From the NCBI GenBank assembly GCA_016183065.1, contig JACPFF010000006.1, positions 299,629-363,628 of the forward strand: a stretch of DNA of 64,000 bases, given 5' to 3'. Under the pieces are notes generated by a model. The model saw only the letters and a program-made list of their open reading frames with translations. It was not told where the DNA came from and made no database searches. The translations under genes and the position numbers were made by a program. Source of the DNA: Deltaproteobacteria bacterium. GTDB taxonomy: Bacteria; UBA10199; GCA-002796325; JACPFF01. Numbering within the stretch: the stretch's first letter is position 1; each line of letters opens with the position of its first letter. Of this stretch, positions 15,922 to 23,788 are shown in pieces.

Positions 15922-16755
15922 ATGGGGCGTCGCTTGACTTTGCCGGAGAGGTTCAATATCCGCGCGTTGATGCCGACGATCTGCATCCTCCCGGGATTGG
16001 TCTTGTACGGCGTGGCCACACTCCTTGGCTGGGTGCACGAGTTTGGCCTCTGGCCGACCGGTCGGCCATGGGGAGTACGCCTCTTTTGGACGGGATTTCT
16101 CCTGCAGACGATCTATCTCCCCTTTGCGATTTTTTGGGCGGGGGCCCCCTATTTCGCGCATCGCGGGATCACGATCGGCGTTTTGGCGTGGGGCTGTGCA
16201 GCTGCCTATGCCGTGCTCCTTCGTCATCCACGGTGGCAAGCGCTCGGGAGCATTTTTTTCCCCCTCATCTTTCTCCTCCTTCTGCTGTCGATGATGGAAT
16301 CAGCCCCCTTCCGGGGCGCGATGCACGCAGAGACCACCGCGATTCTCCCGATCCACCTTGCCTTGGCCATGTCGGCGATGGCGCTCTATGTGATCAGCTT
16401 TCTCTGCGGCGTAGTCTATCTCTGGAGCGAGCGGCGTCTCAAATCCCGGCGCCCCGCCGCGCGCTGGCTTCGCATCCCGTCGCTCCCCGTGCTCGAGGGG
16501 ACGCTGGGGCGGCTCTTGACGATCGGCTACGTCATCCTGACCCTGACACTGATCACCGGAATGCTCTTAAGTGTGGTGTTCCCCGGTGCAGGATCGGCCA
16601 TGGGACATCGATGGTGGGCCCTCGGGGCGTGGGTGATTTATGGCGTGGTCCTGCAACGCCGACTGACACGTGGGTGGCGTCGGCGCTGGATTCCCCTCTC
16701 ACTGGCCGGTTTTGCCGTCATCCTCTTCTCTTTTCTGGAGGTGCATGGCATATGA
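15922..16755 (+). CDS. HemX/CcsA-like cytochrome c assembly family membrane protein
   Basis: 277 residues with about eight hydrophobic segments. The pattern matches the cytochrome c assembly (CcmC/CcsA) family form found next to hemA, often called HemX: ILPGLVLYGVATLLGW at the N-terminus, a GVVYLWSERRLK segment after the central helices, LGRLLTIGYVILTLTLITGM, and WALGAWVIYGVVLQ followed by a basic segment and SFLEVHGI. Such proteins are implicated in haem handling or control of HemA level. Its stop overlaps the hemA start (ATATGA at 16750-16755), so the two are coupled. The WxWD haem motif typical of full CcsA is not obvious. Confidence 0.82.
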   Translation: MGRRLTLPERFNIRALMPTICILPGLVLYGVATLLGWVHEFGLWPTGRPWGVRLFWTGFLLQTIYLPFAIFWAGAPYFAHRGITIGVLAWGCAAAYAVLLRHPRWQALGSIFFPLIFLLLLLSMMESAPFRGAMHAETTAILPIHLALAMSAMALYVISFLCGVVYLWSERRLKSRRPAARWLRIPSLPVLEGTLGRLLTIGYVILTLTLITGMLLSVVFPGAGSAMGHRWWALGAWVIYGVVLQRRLTRGWRRRWIPLSLAGFAVILFSFLEVHGI

Positions 16756-18023
16756 ATGCCGGCGAACAACTCCTCTGTTGGGGCGTCAATCATGAGCGGG
16801 CGCCGATCGCCGCGCGTGAGACGATTGCCGTGGCCGCTGGCCAGCATGATGCCTGGCTCAAGGGGTTTCGCGATGCGGGACTCGCGGAGATTGTGCTCCT
16901 CAGCACCTGCAATCGGACGGAACTCTATGCCATGATTGATGCCACCAATGACGCGATCGTCAAAAAAACCCTCGGCACGATGGCTCCCCAATCGGGGACC
17001 ATTTTTGCCGAGTATGGCTATCGGCATCGCGAGACAGCGGCCTTTCGGCACCTCGTCCGTGTGGCGAGCAGTCTCGACTCCCTGGTGGTCGGTGAGCCCC
17101 AAATCCTTGGGCAGGTCAAGTCGGCCTATGATCGTGCCTGTGCCATGGGGACCGTGGGCCGATGGCTCCACGGGTATTTTCAGCGGGCATTCCGGATTGC
17201 CAAGCAGGTTCGGACAGAAACCGGCGTCGGATCCCAGCCTGTCTCCGTCGGCTCGGTGGCCGTCGCATTGGCCGGGCAGATTTTTGGGACGTTGGAGTCG
17301 TGCACCGCGCTGGTTCTCGGTGCGGGCGAGATGGGCGAGCAGGTGGCTCAATATCTCCGATCCGCTCAGATTGGGAGATTGTTGGTGACGAGCCGAACGA
17401 CGACGCGCGCCACGGAGCTGGCCCAGCGCTACGGAGGGCGGCCGGTCCCGTGGGTGGCGTGGGAAAGCGCCCTGGCCGAGGCGGATATTGTCATCTGCAG
17501 TGCGGCGGCCCCCCATCTTCTCATTGGGCCGGGCCAGCTCGATCAGGCCCGTGGGTGTCGCCAGGACCGTCCCATCTTTTTGATCGATATTGCCCTGCCG
17601 AGGAATATCGACGAGGCGGTGACCAAATTGAATGGAGTGTATTTGTACGATCTTGATGACCTGAAGGCGGTTGCGGACGAGCATCTCCAGATGCGGCGCG
17701 CTGCCGTGGACGAGGCCATTGCCCTGGTCGAGACCGCGGTTGACCAGCACTGGCGGGCATTGACCAATGGGAACGGCCCTATTGTCGCCTCCCTCCACCG
17801 CAAATGTGAAGAGATTCGGACCGAGGAATTGGCCAAGACCTTCGGACGGCTTGCCGCCATTGATCCCCAGTTGCGGACGGCCTTCGAGGCCTGCACAGAG
17901 GCGATTGTCTCCAAGATTCTCCACGATCCGATCCTCTCGGTAAAGGAGGGGGGAGCGGAGGCCGCCAGTCCCGATGAGGGCCGACTCGCCAGTGATTGGC
18001 TCCGCCGGTTGTTTCGATTGTAA
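16752..18023 (+). CDS. hemA: Glutamyl-tRNA reductase
   Basis: NADPH-dependent reduction of glutamyl-tRNA(Glu) to glutamate-1-semialdehyde, first step of C5 tetrapyrrole synthesis. Start at ATG 16752 within ATATGA, giving MNAGEQLLCWGVNHERAPIA and 423 residues. The catalytic Cys is in LSTCNRTELY (about residue 53). Also visible: SLDSLVVGEPQILGQVK, the NADPH-binding LVLGAGEMGEQVAQYL, IDIALPRNID and a C-terminal dimerisation helix. A longer in-frame frame upstream lies over the membrane protein gene and is rejected. Followed by repeat R6. Confidence 0.96.
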   Translation: MNAGEQLLCWGVNHERAPIAARETIAVAAGQHDAWLKGFRDAGLAEIVLLSTCNRTELYAMIDATNDAIVKKTLGTMAPQSGTIFAEYGYRHRETAAFRHLVRVASSLDSLVVGEPQILGQVKSAYDRACAMGTVGRWLHGYFQRAFRIAKQVRTETGVGSQPVSVGSVAVALAGQIFGTLESCTALVLGAGEMGEQVAQYLRSAQIGRLLVTSRTTTRATELAQRYGGRPVPWVAWESALAEADIVICSAAAPHLLIGPGQLDQARGCRQDRPIFLIDIALPRNIDEAVTKLNGVYLYDLDDLKAVADEHLQMRRAAVDEAIALVETAVDQHWRALTNGNGPIVASLHRKCEEIRTEELAKTFGRLAAIDPQLRTAFEACTEAIVSKILHDPILSVKEGGAEAASPDEGRLASDWLRRLFRL

Positions 18024-18065
18024 GGACACCGCAATAAACGTCACCCCGACAAAAAGCCGGGGGCC

Positions 18066-18143
18066 ACTATTGGAGGGCTCACGTCGTCCCCCAACGGGCA
18101 AAGCCCGTTGGGTCCCCCCCCTCGCGCGCGCGGTGCGCGCTGG
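18066..18143. repeat. Modular GC-rich intergenic repeat, copy R6 (short)
   Basis: Orientation as R1: ACTATTGGAGGGCTCACGTC, stem CCCAACGGGCAAAGCCCGTTGGG, CCCCCCTCGCGCGCGCGG, GCGCGCTGG. It lacks the long CTCGGTCGTCGCC/GGAGGCGGAG block. Located 42 nt after hemA; no T-tract follows, so it is not a classical terminator. Confidence 0.88.
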
Positions 18144-18290
18144 AAACTCCCGGGTACGTCATACGCTGCGCAACACCTTGAGACAACTGGGGATTTCAGG
18201 TGTGCATGGGGACTCCCAGCGGGGGACACGGACGCGCCGTGGCTGACCACCGACGAAACTCACGAAACTCTCGAGAAACTCCCGGGTACG
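18143..18290 (+). repeat. Short direct repeats (GAAACTC iterons; 16-bp pair)
   Basis: GAAACTCCCGGGTACG occurs at 18143-18158 and again at 18275-18290 (132 nt apart), and the similarity extends a further 9 bases (TCATACGCT versus GCATACACT). The heptamer GAAACTC occurs four times: 18143, 18255, 18264 and 18275. Purpose unknown; it could be a duplication scar or a set of protein-binding sites. Confidence 0.6.
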
Positions 18291-18523
18291 GCATACACTA
18301 TGTAGACGATTTTGCCTTTGTGGACAAACAGATTCCCGGGAGCGTGTGGCGCATCGATCAGGTGATTGCGCATCTGAAACAGGCGGGCGTCAAGCACGTG
18401 ATCGTGGCCTCGGGCGACTCGCTGGAGGCCCTTCAGGAGGACCCGGCCTGCCAAGGGGCGGATGGCTTTGCGCCCGAGAAAATTCCGGACAGTCTGCACC
18501 CGTGGGGTCGCAAGGACTCGTAA
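18200..18523 (+). CDS. Small hypothetical protein, start uncertain, possibly a gene remnant
   Basis: Open frame of 107 codons from a GTG; an ATG at 18206 is in frame. No good ribosome site. The first 35 residues are encoded by the short direct repeats and look non-coding (RRNSRNSRETPGYG). The remaining part has normal composition, including VWRIDQVIAHLKQAGVKHVI and VASGDSLEALQEDPACQGAD, which reads like one beta-alpha unit of a Rossmann-like protein. It may be the remnant of a larger gene after rearrangement. Not recognised. Confidence 0.4.
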   Translation: MCMGTPSGGHGRAVADHRRNSRNSRETPGYGIHYVDDFAFVDKQIPGSVWRIDQVIAHLKQAGVKHVIVASGDSLEALQEDPACQGADGFAPEKIPDSLHPWGRKDS

Positions 18524-18569
18524 TGGTCAGGAGGACAATCGATGGAACAATCCCTCGGACACATCCTGC

Positions 18570-18737
18570 ATGATCTGCGGGGGCATTACAGATCGTGATG
18601 ACCTTTGTGCGCTCCATCGACGATGGCACGCATTGACGGAGGCGCAACGAGAACTGCGCGGGTATTGTCACTCCAACCTGGACAGACTGCGCCACGAACT
18701 CGACGCCATCCATAACCATCACCATCAGGGACTCTAG
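18570..18737 (+). CDS. Small possible zinc-finger protein, start uncertain
   Basis: The frame is open from 18462; the reasonable start is ATG 18570 (MICGGITDRDDLC), giving 55 residues, though no ribosome site precedes it. A strong site (AGGAGG at 18531) instead serves ATG 18542 in another frame, which encodes only 18 residues (MEQSLGHILHDLRGHYRS). The main frame has a C-x2-C-x9-C-x2-H arrangement (counting the Cys just before the ATG) and a charged helical second half (LRHELDAIHNHHHQ). It could be a frameshifted gene. It meets the convergent lipoprotein gene tail to tail. Confidence 0.4.
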   Translation: MICGGITDRDDLCALHRRWHALTEAQRELRGYCHSNLDRLRHELDAIHNHHHQGL

Positions 18738-19528
18738 AACGTGAAGGAACCTGTTTTGGTCCCACTCAGATTAAACGCTTGATCACAGGCGGAGATGCAT
18801 CCCGAAACGCTGTCGCTGTAGGTCGCGGAACTTGTCCCCACCGTGATAGTCACGGTCTCCTCAAAATCGATGGTCATATTGCAAATTTTCGTGGACCCAT
18901 TCTCGATAAATCCGAGGAGGAATTCCTCGCTTAAACTGCTCGTCAAGGTGCTCACGGTCGTTTTGATCTGCACAGAGGCGGATGTCGACGTTGTTTCCTC
19001 AATCAAAATGCCCAATTTTCCGTCCATGCTCATATTGTTGAGACTGCTTCCGCCGTTGAACGCATCACAATTCAGTATAACCGTCTGCCCGGCAAGACTT
19101 CCCAGATCGATGGAAGAAGCCTTGATCTGACAACTTCCTCCACCATCGGAAGAGAGGTCAGTCCCCAAAATGGTCGCCACCGTGGAGGTCCCCGTATCGC
19201 CCGAGAAAGCAGGTTCAGAACAGGACGTTGCCGTTGTCACCGTGATTGCCTTTTTGGAAGGGAGAATCAGCGAGACCCCTTTGGGGATGGAGAGACTCAA
19301 GCTGGGGAGACTCAGACTTGCACTGGCCGACATGAGGCTGAGGGCCGACGATGCCGCACTGACGACCGTGTCACCCATATCCTCTGCTTGCGACGAGCTG
19401 ACCGTTGTGTCGGAACTTCCACCTGTCGTGTCGGAACCGCCGGCTGAGGAATCCGCAGCAGTCGATCCCCCACAACCGGAGAGCGCCAGAAGGAATGAGA
19501 TCAAAAATGCACTCTTACAACCTTTCAT
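18734..19528 (-). CDS. Ser/Thr-rich lipoprotein of unknown function
   Basis: 264 residues with a type II signal peptide ending in the lipobox LALSGC (lipidated Cys about 19). A low-complexity Ser/Thr/Asp linker follows (GGSDTTGGSSDTT), then a beta-rich body with at least six cysteines (TSCSEPAF, GGGSCQIK, VILNCDAF, KICNMTID, SGCISACDQAF), suggesting disulfides outside the cytoplasm. The composition resembles the lipoprotein at 22828-23736, but I see no clear sequence match between the two. No family recognised. Confidence 0.8.
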   Translation of the reverse strand: MKGCKSAFLISFLLALSGCGGSTAADSSAGGSDTTGGSSDTTVSSSQAEDMGDTVVSAASSALSLMSASASLSLPSLSLSIPKGVSLILPSKKAITVTTATSCSEPAFSGDTGTSTVATILGTDLSSDGGGSCQIKASSIDLGSLAGQTVILNCDAFNGGSSLNNMSMDGKLGILIEETTSTSASVQIKTTVSTLTSSLSEEFLLGFIENGSTKICNMTIDFEETVTITVGTSSATYSDSVSGCISACDQAFNLSGTKTGSFTF

Positions 19529-19780
19529 TCCGCGACAGATACCAGATCTGGAGCGCTATAGGAACATTTTTTATTCAGAGAGCTGACGGCGTCCTGGCGT
19601 CGAGCGGCGCCTGTGGTCAGTGCCCCACAATCATGTTGTTCCATGGGGTGGGCGTGGTATGGTATGCGCCCCTGAGACTGGAACGATGTGGGTAAGAAGT
19701 GCATGGATGGCATGAGCAGGCAGGACGGGGCTGGCATAGAAGGTCCTGAGGCAGCGAGAAAGTGAAGGAGGCGCGGGCAT

Positions 19781-20623
19781 ATGTTCAGAAGACCGTCTAT
19801 AATTCGCAACCGGTCTCGTTGGTTCGTCACTCTGGCCGTCTCAGTCGTGATATGCAGCACACACTGCACGACACTTCGCGAAGCACATCGGCAGGCTTTG
19901 GCCGGAGCACAGCCCTCGCCCCATCAGGCACGGCCCCATCCTGGCGAAGTGTTGGATCAGTATCGCGCAGCGGTGCGTGCAGACATCCTGCGCCATTGGG
20001 TCCATGAAGGGTGCGAGAAGGCTGTGGTGATTGACGTCCGGATTGCCGCGGATGGACGGGTTGTCCAGCAGTCACTGCAAACACCAAAGGCCGATGCGGT
20101 GTGTCTTGAGCGTGCCGTGACGGCACTCCAGCAGGCGTCTCCACTCCCTGTTCCATCTCCGTCGATCCGATCCAGAGTCTTGTCGGAGGTGTTCCGTGTG
20201 ACGTTTCGACCGAAACCGCAAAACAATACTCCACCATCAGCACGTCCCGAAGAGTTCTCCTCACCGCCATTGGTTGTGGACGCGATCTCACCTGAATTGG
20301 GACAATATCTCTCCACGGTATTGTTGCGTGTCTCGCAGGGGTTTCCCTGGCCAGCGACGTGTACGGGTGTTGAGCGGGTTACGCTCCATGTGCAAGTAGA
20401 TGCCACAGGTCGTGTGCAACATATGAGTAATGAACTGCCATCGGTGCCACGAGCGTGCGTCAAGGCCATTGTCACGCGGGTGCGTTCCGTGTCACCATTT
20501 CCACCACCGCCCGGAAACATGCGCTATGCTGCCCGCTTTGATGGATACATTGAAATGACAATCTCTGCGCCAAGCGTCTCACATCCAGATGAAAGCAAGG
20601 GTGACCCCAGGAGGATGCCATGA
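19781..20623 (+). CDS. Exported protein with two TonB-C/TolA-C-like domains
   Basis: 280 residues. A ribosome site GAAGGAGG precedes ATG 19781. There is an N-terminal signal segment (FVTLAVSVVICSTHC) with a Cys that could be lipidated. Two repeats follow, at about residues 55-130 and 170-255. In each a helix (EVLDQYRAAVRADILRHW; ELGQYLSTVLLRVSQGF) leads to VTLHVQVDATGRVQ-like strands and a Cys-Ala/Val helix, the layout of the TonB/TolA C-terminal fold used for protein contacts in the periplasm. Both repeats carry a Cys pair (EGC/AVC; ATC/RAC). Its stop overlaps the start of the RIC gene (ATGA). Confidence 0.75.
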   Translation: MFRRPSIIRNRSRWFVTLAVSVVICSTHCTTLREAHRQALAGAQPSPHQARPHPGEVLDQYRAAVRADILRHWVHEGCEKAVVIDVRIAADGRVVQQSLQTPKADAVCLERAVTALQQASPLPVPSPSIRSRVLSEVFRVTFRPKPQNNTPPSARPEEFSSPPLVVDAISPELGQYLSTVLLRVSQGFPWPATCTGVERVTLHVQVDATGRVQHMSNELPSVPRACVKAIVTRVRSVSPFPPPPGNMRYAARFDGYIEMTISAPSVSHPDESKGDPRRMP

Positions 20624-21333
20624 CACGATTTCACGCAGCCAGTGTTGTCGGGAAGATTGTCGCAGAACGGCCGGACTTGGCCAGGGTCTTTGAGGCCCAT
20701 GGCGTGGACTATTGTTGTGGCGGGAAACGGTCGGTGCAGGAGGCCTGTCAGGCCCGGGGCCTCGACCTGGGGCAATTGCTCGAGGCACTGCATGTCGCGG
20801 CGGCGGAGGGTGGCGAACCGCATCCTGTCGATCCAGCAACCTTGTCGCTCAGTGCATTGGCGGATCACATCGAGCAGACGCACCATCGGTATCTGCGCCG
20901 GGAGTTCCCACGGCTCGACACGCTGACCGAGAAGGTCGCGCGCGTCCACGGGGAAAAGGAACCGCGCCTGCGAGAGGTTCGCCGTGTGGTCTTGCAGCTC
21001 ACCGAAGAGCTCATGAGTCACATGCTGAAGGAAGAGCGGATCCTCTTCCCGATGATTCGCGCACTCGACACCGATGGCCCCAGGCCGGAGTTTCACTGTG
21101 GGACGATCGCCCATCCGATCCTGCAGATGGAAGTCGAGCACGACGATGCGGGGGCGTCTCTCGCACAACTCCAAACGCTGACCGACAACTTTACCCCTCC
21201 CGCATGGGCATGTACGACCTATCGCCTTCTCGTTGATGCGCTGAAAACCCTGCAACAGGATCTGCATCAACATATCCACAAGGAGAACAATATTCTCTTC
21301 CCGCGGGCCTTGCAGCTGGAGGCGGCGGGCTGA
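20620..21333 (+). CDS. Iron-sulfur cluster repair di-iron protein (RIC/YtfE/ScdA)
   Basis: 237 residues. N-terminal ScdA-type domain with HGVDYCCGGKRSVQEAC (Cys pair at 32-33), then a four-helix hemerythrin-like domain with iron ligands in DHIEQTHHRYLRREFP, SHMLKEERILFPMI, EVEHDDAGASL and HQHIHKENNILFPRAL. These proteins repair Fe-S clusters damaged by nitric oxide or oxidants. The start ATG 20620 overlaps the upstream gene stop. No NO-responsive regulator gene is adjacent. Pairing with a tandem TonB-C-like exported protein is unusual. Confidence 0.95.
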   Translation: MTRFHAASVVGKIVAERPDLARVFEAHGVDYCCGGKRSVQEACQARGLDLGQLLEALHVAAAEGGEPHPVDPATLSLSALADHIEQTHHRYLRREFPRLDTLTEKVARVHGEKEPRLREVRRVVLQLTEELMSHMLKEERILFPMIRALDTDGPRPEFHCGTIAHPILQMEVEHDDAGASLAQLQTLTDNFTPPAWACTTYRLLVDALKTLQQDLHQHIHKENNILFPRALQLEAAG

Positions 21334-21368
21334 GCACTCCGTATCGCGTTCATCGGGGGATCCGAATC

Positions 21369-21391
21369 TCCACGACGAAACCGTCGGTGGA
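21369..21391. other. Hairpin between RIC gene and isoprenoid synthase gene
   Basis: TCCACGACG pairs with CGTCGGTGGA across an AAAC loop, with one bulged G: nine base pairs. No T-run follows on either strand, so an intrinsic terminator is unlikely; an RNA stem or weak attenuator is possible. Confidence 0.35.
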
Positions 21392-21429
21392 CCGATTGCA
21401 GAGTGAGCGCTGCCACGATCCTCGGGGGG

Positions 21430-21488
21430 AGGCCTGCACACAGGCCTGCGCAAAAAAAATTGCACGGGCTTCCGGTATTTGCTATAGA
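21430..21488 (+). promoter_or_regulatory. Candidate promoter with upstream inverted repeat for the prenyl-peptide operon
   Basis: AGGCCTG (21430-21436) and CAGGCCT (21441-21447) form a perfect inverted repeat around CACA. After an A-tract (21452-21459) comes TTGCAC (21460-21465), a 17-bp spacer and TATAGA (21483-21488). Predicted transcription starts close to 21495, just before the ATG at 21505. The -35 box is a weak match; spacing and the AT-rich context support it. Confidence 0.4.
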
Positions 21489-21504
21489 CGCTTCCACTGT
21501 GGCG

Positions 21505-22611
21505 ATGGGGGATGGAGAGAGAGCGACGGAGTGCCATGCGACGGGAGAGGTCCTCCAGCCGCAGCATCGAGTCGTGTTGCGCGCGGTGCGCGAGCATCTG
21601 CGTCGATGTATCCCCGCGGGTCCTCTGACCGCCCTGTGTGAACGATGGCTGACACAGTTGGAAGACCATCTGCAGGAGCATGGGTCGGCCCCGTGCATTG
21701 ATGTCCCGTACCTGGTTGCCCAAGGACTCGGAGCGAATGCCGAAAAGACCCGGACAGTGGCCGTCTTCGCGACCTCCATCTTTCTCGGTTGTGATCTGCT
21801 CGATGATTTTCATGATCAGGCATGGCCTCGCGAGCTACGGTCCGCGTCGGTGAACACGGTCTCCCTGGCCGGTTCCTTGTTGCTCTCGGTCATACCGACG
21901 CTGGTGATTGCGGAGATTCCCGATCTCTCCGACGCCGGGCGTTTTCATGCCTGTCGCATGGTCGCGGAATATTTGCAGCGGATGGCTGGCGGACAGGCCG
22001 ATGATTTGCGGTCGCCATGGAATCCCGAGCTCTCCATCGATGCCACCCAGTCGCGCATGATGGCCAAAAGCGGGGAAGAGATGGCGCTTTTTTGTCATTT
22101 CAGCGCGCTCGTGACCGGATGCGATGCCCATCTCCAGCAGGAGTGTGCGCAATTCGGGCGCGAGATGGCCATGGCCCTGCAAATCATCTCCGATCTGACC
22201 GATCTCTTCGAGAAACCGGTCAGTACGGATTTGCAGCAGGGGACCGGGACACTCCCGCTCGCATTGCACCTGGCACGATTGGAGACAGGGGCGCGGAAGG
22301 CCTTCTGCGGTCTTTGGCGGGAGAGTGCGCACTCTCCCGCGGCGAGAAGGCGCCTCCAATGGGCCATGTGCGATTCTGGCGCCGTGGCGCATGCGGCCGT
22401 CATGATCGAGTCCTATGGTGAACGAGCGAAGGAGCGCTTGCACGGACTCCCGCTCCACCCCGCGTCACAGCACGCGCTGCAAGAGGAGATCGCGACCCTC
22501 TCCCGGTATGCCTTGGCTCATCTGCAGGCTTTTTTGCACCATGAACCGGAGAAACCGAGTGATCCTCTGTTTCTTCATTCTCGCACGTTACGAAAGGAGC
22601 GCACGCGATGA
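21505..22611 (+). CDS. Class I isoprenoid (polyprenyl) synthase family protein, ComQ-like
   Basis: About 368 residues from ATG 21505; an in-frame GTG at 21403 lies upstream of the promoter candidate, so the shorter form is preferred. The all-helical protein carries the first Asp-rich motif as LLDDFHDQ (Asp about 100-104) and a degenerate second motif, IISDLTDLFEK (about 227-237), with KSGEEMALFC between them as in trans-prenyl synthases. The sparse second motif and small-partner context resemble ComQ, which prenylates the ComX pheromone. The following 72-residue gene overlaps it (ATGA at 22608-22611). A plain terpenoid synthase is the alternative. It belongs to an operon with the peptide and a lipoprotein. 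Confidence 0.72.
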   Translation: MGDGERATECHATGEVLQPQHRVVLRAVREHLRRCIPAGPLTALCERWLTQLEDHLQEHGSAPCIDVPYLVAQGLGANAEKTRTVAVFATSIFLGCDLLDDFHDQAWPRELRSASVNTVSLAGSLLLSVIPTLVIAEIPDLSDAGRFHACRMVAEYLQRMAGGQADDLRSPWNPELSIDATQSRMMAKSGEEMALFCHFSALVTGCDAHLQQECAQFGREMAMALQIISDLTDLFEKPVSTDLQQGTGTLPLALHLARLETGARKAFCGLWRESAHSPAARRRLQWAMCDSGAVAHAAVMIESYGERAKERLHGLPLHPASQHALQEEIATLSRYALAHLQAFLHHEPEKPSDPLFLHSRTLRKERTR

Positions 22612-22826
22612 CGCATGAAAACACCGCAGTAGTCTTGGAGGCCCTCAGGCACGATTCCGCGCTGTTACGCGCATTGACGGAGGATGCGGACAGGGCGTTG
22701 GATCACCTGCAGATCCCCATCGGTGCCGACGAGCGGGCGTTGTGGAAGACGTTGGCGGGCAAACTGGGCGCGACAGCGTCCATCACGGCAGAAAGGACGA
22801 AGGGCATTGCCCTTCTGGGGATGTAA
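22608..22826 (+). CDS. 72-residue leader-like peptide, candidate modified-peptide precursor
   Basis: Start overlaps the stop of the isoprenoid synthase gene (ATGA). The sequence has a helical, leader-like first half (VVLEALRHDSALLRALTEDA, then DRALDHLQIPIGADERALWK) with the pattern of acidic helix, Gly turn and E-R-x-L-W seen in ComX pre-peptides and in some RiPP leaders. The second half (AGKLGATASITAERTKGIAL) is small-residue rich. There is one Trp (about residue 46) and no Cys. The coupling to a prenyl-synthase-like enzyme suggests the Trp might be modified, but in ComX the modified Trp is close to the C-terminus, which is not so here. Function is inferred only. Confidence 0.6.
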   Translation: MTHENTAVVLEALRHDSALLRALTEDADRALDHLQIPIGADERALWKTLAGKLGATASITAERTKGIALLGM

Positions 22827-22827
22827 C

Positions 22828-23736
22828 ATGCGAAACTTTGCACAACGAACCGTGGTCGTTTTTCTGATCGTGGGCCTCCTCGGGTGTTCCGGGAGTACTG
22901 CGAGTGATACGACAGAGACGACCGAGACCACCACGGCCACGTTGAATGATTTGACCACATTCGTCCAATGGGCAGGCCATACGTGGGACGATCTGGTGGC
23001 GCAACTGAGCGTGTCAAAGGCCTTCAGTGTTGATTTTCCGATTCCCTGCGCCGGCGGGGGCACCATCACGTCGGATGGAACCACGATCTCGCTCAACGAC
23101 TGCACGGAGACCTATGGGGAGACGACCTATGTCACGCGCGGCACCTATACGGTGACAACGTCCGGTTCGCTCACCACGCACGCCTGGGAACAGAGTATTA
23201 TCGTGGACGGCAGTACCACCTTTTCGTGCACCGGTTCCGTCAGCTTTAACACGAGCGATGATCTTGTGGCGTTTGACTACTCCGGCACATTCACGAGCGG
23301 GACCTTCCGACTGACCGGGACGGTGGCCGACAATAGCGACGGGACGAGCGATTGCATCTTCTCCGTCCTCCTCGACGGCGAGGCCTGGCAGGACGGCCTG
23401 TTCGACGATACCGACTTGGACGCCCTGACGGAGACGCAGGTCGACCAGGCCTGCACGGACGACGATGACCCGGCGTGTGCGACCCTCGAGTGTGCGAACG
23501 ATTTCCAGTGCCAGCTCTTTGCCGATGACAATACGAGCGATGAATACGAGACCGGGAACATCGAGTGCGCCTCCGGATGTTGCGCCCTGAAGAGCAGTGT
23601 CAGCGAATGTCCAGACTCGGCGCCCTGCAGCACCGATTTCCAGTGCCAGCTCTTTGCCGATGATAGTACCACGGACGTCTTTGAAACCGACAATGTCACC
23701 TGTGCCGATGACGGCTGTTGTGCGGTCGTGGAGTAA
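22828..23736 (+). CDS. Lipoprotein with two tandem Cys-rich repeats
   Basis: Starts 1 nt after the peptide gene stop, so it is in the same operon. 302 residues. The lipobox VGLLGC puts the lipidated Cys at about residue 20; a Thr/Glu-rich linker follows (DTTETTETTTATLND). A beta-rich, acidic domain spans about 40-215. The C-terminus has two copies of a roughly 35-residue unit beginning C-x-x-DFQCQLFADD and ending GCCA (about 228-262 and 267-302), each with five to six Cys. The unit looks like a small disulfide-bonded or metal-binding module. Surface-exposed role inferred; not recognised as a known family. Confidence 0.8.
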   Translation: MRNFAQRTVVVFLIVGLLGCSGSTASDTTETTETTTATLNDLTTFVQWAGHTWDDLVAQLSVSKAFSVDFPIPCAGGGTITSDGTTISLNDCTETYGETTYVTRGTYTVTTSGSLTTHAWEQSIIVDGSTTFSCTGSVSFNTSDDLVAFDYSGTFTSGTFRLTGTVADNSDGTSDCIFSVLLDGEAWQDGLFDDTDLDALTETQVDQACTDDDDPACATLECANDFQCQLFADDNTSDEYETGNIECASGCCALKSSVSECPDSAPCSTDFQCQLFADDSTTDVFETDNVTCADDGCCAVVE

Positions 23737-23788
23737 GCGACGTGTCTCCGTGATCGGTTTTTACGAAATGCGGGCGACTACTGTCTGA

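Noticed and set aside
16068-16751. Upstream in-frame extension of hemA
   Set aside because: It overlaps the HemX/CcsA-like gene in another frame; the hemA family N-terminus begins at 16752.
21334-21504. Start of the isoprenoid synthase at GTG 21403
   Set aside because: The extra 34 residues lie upstream of and across the candidate promoter and lack a ribosome site; the family core does not need them.
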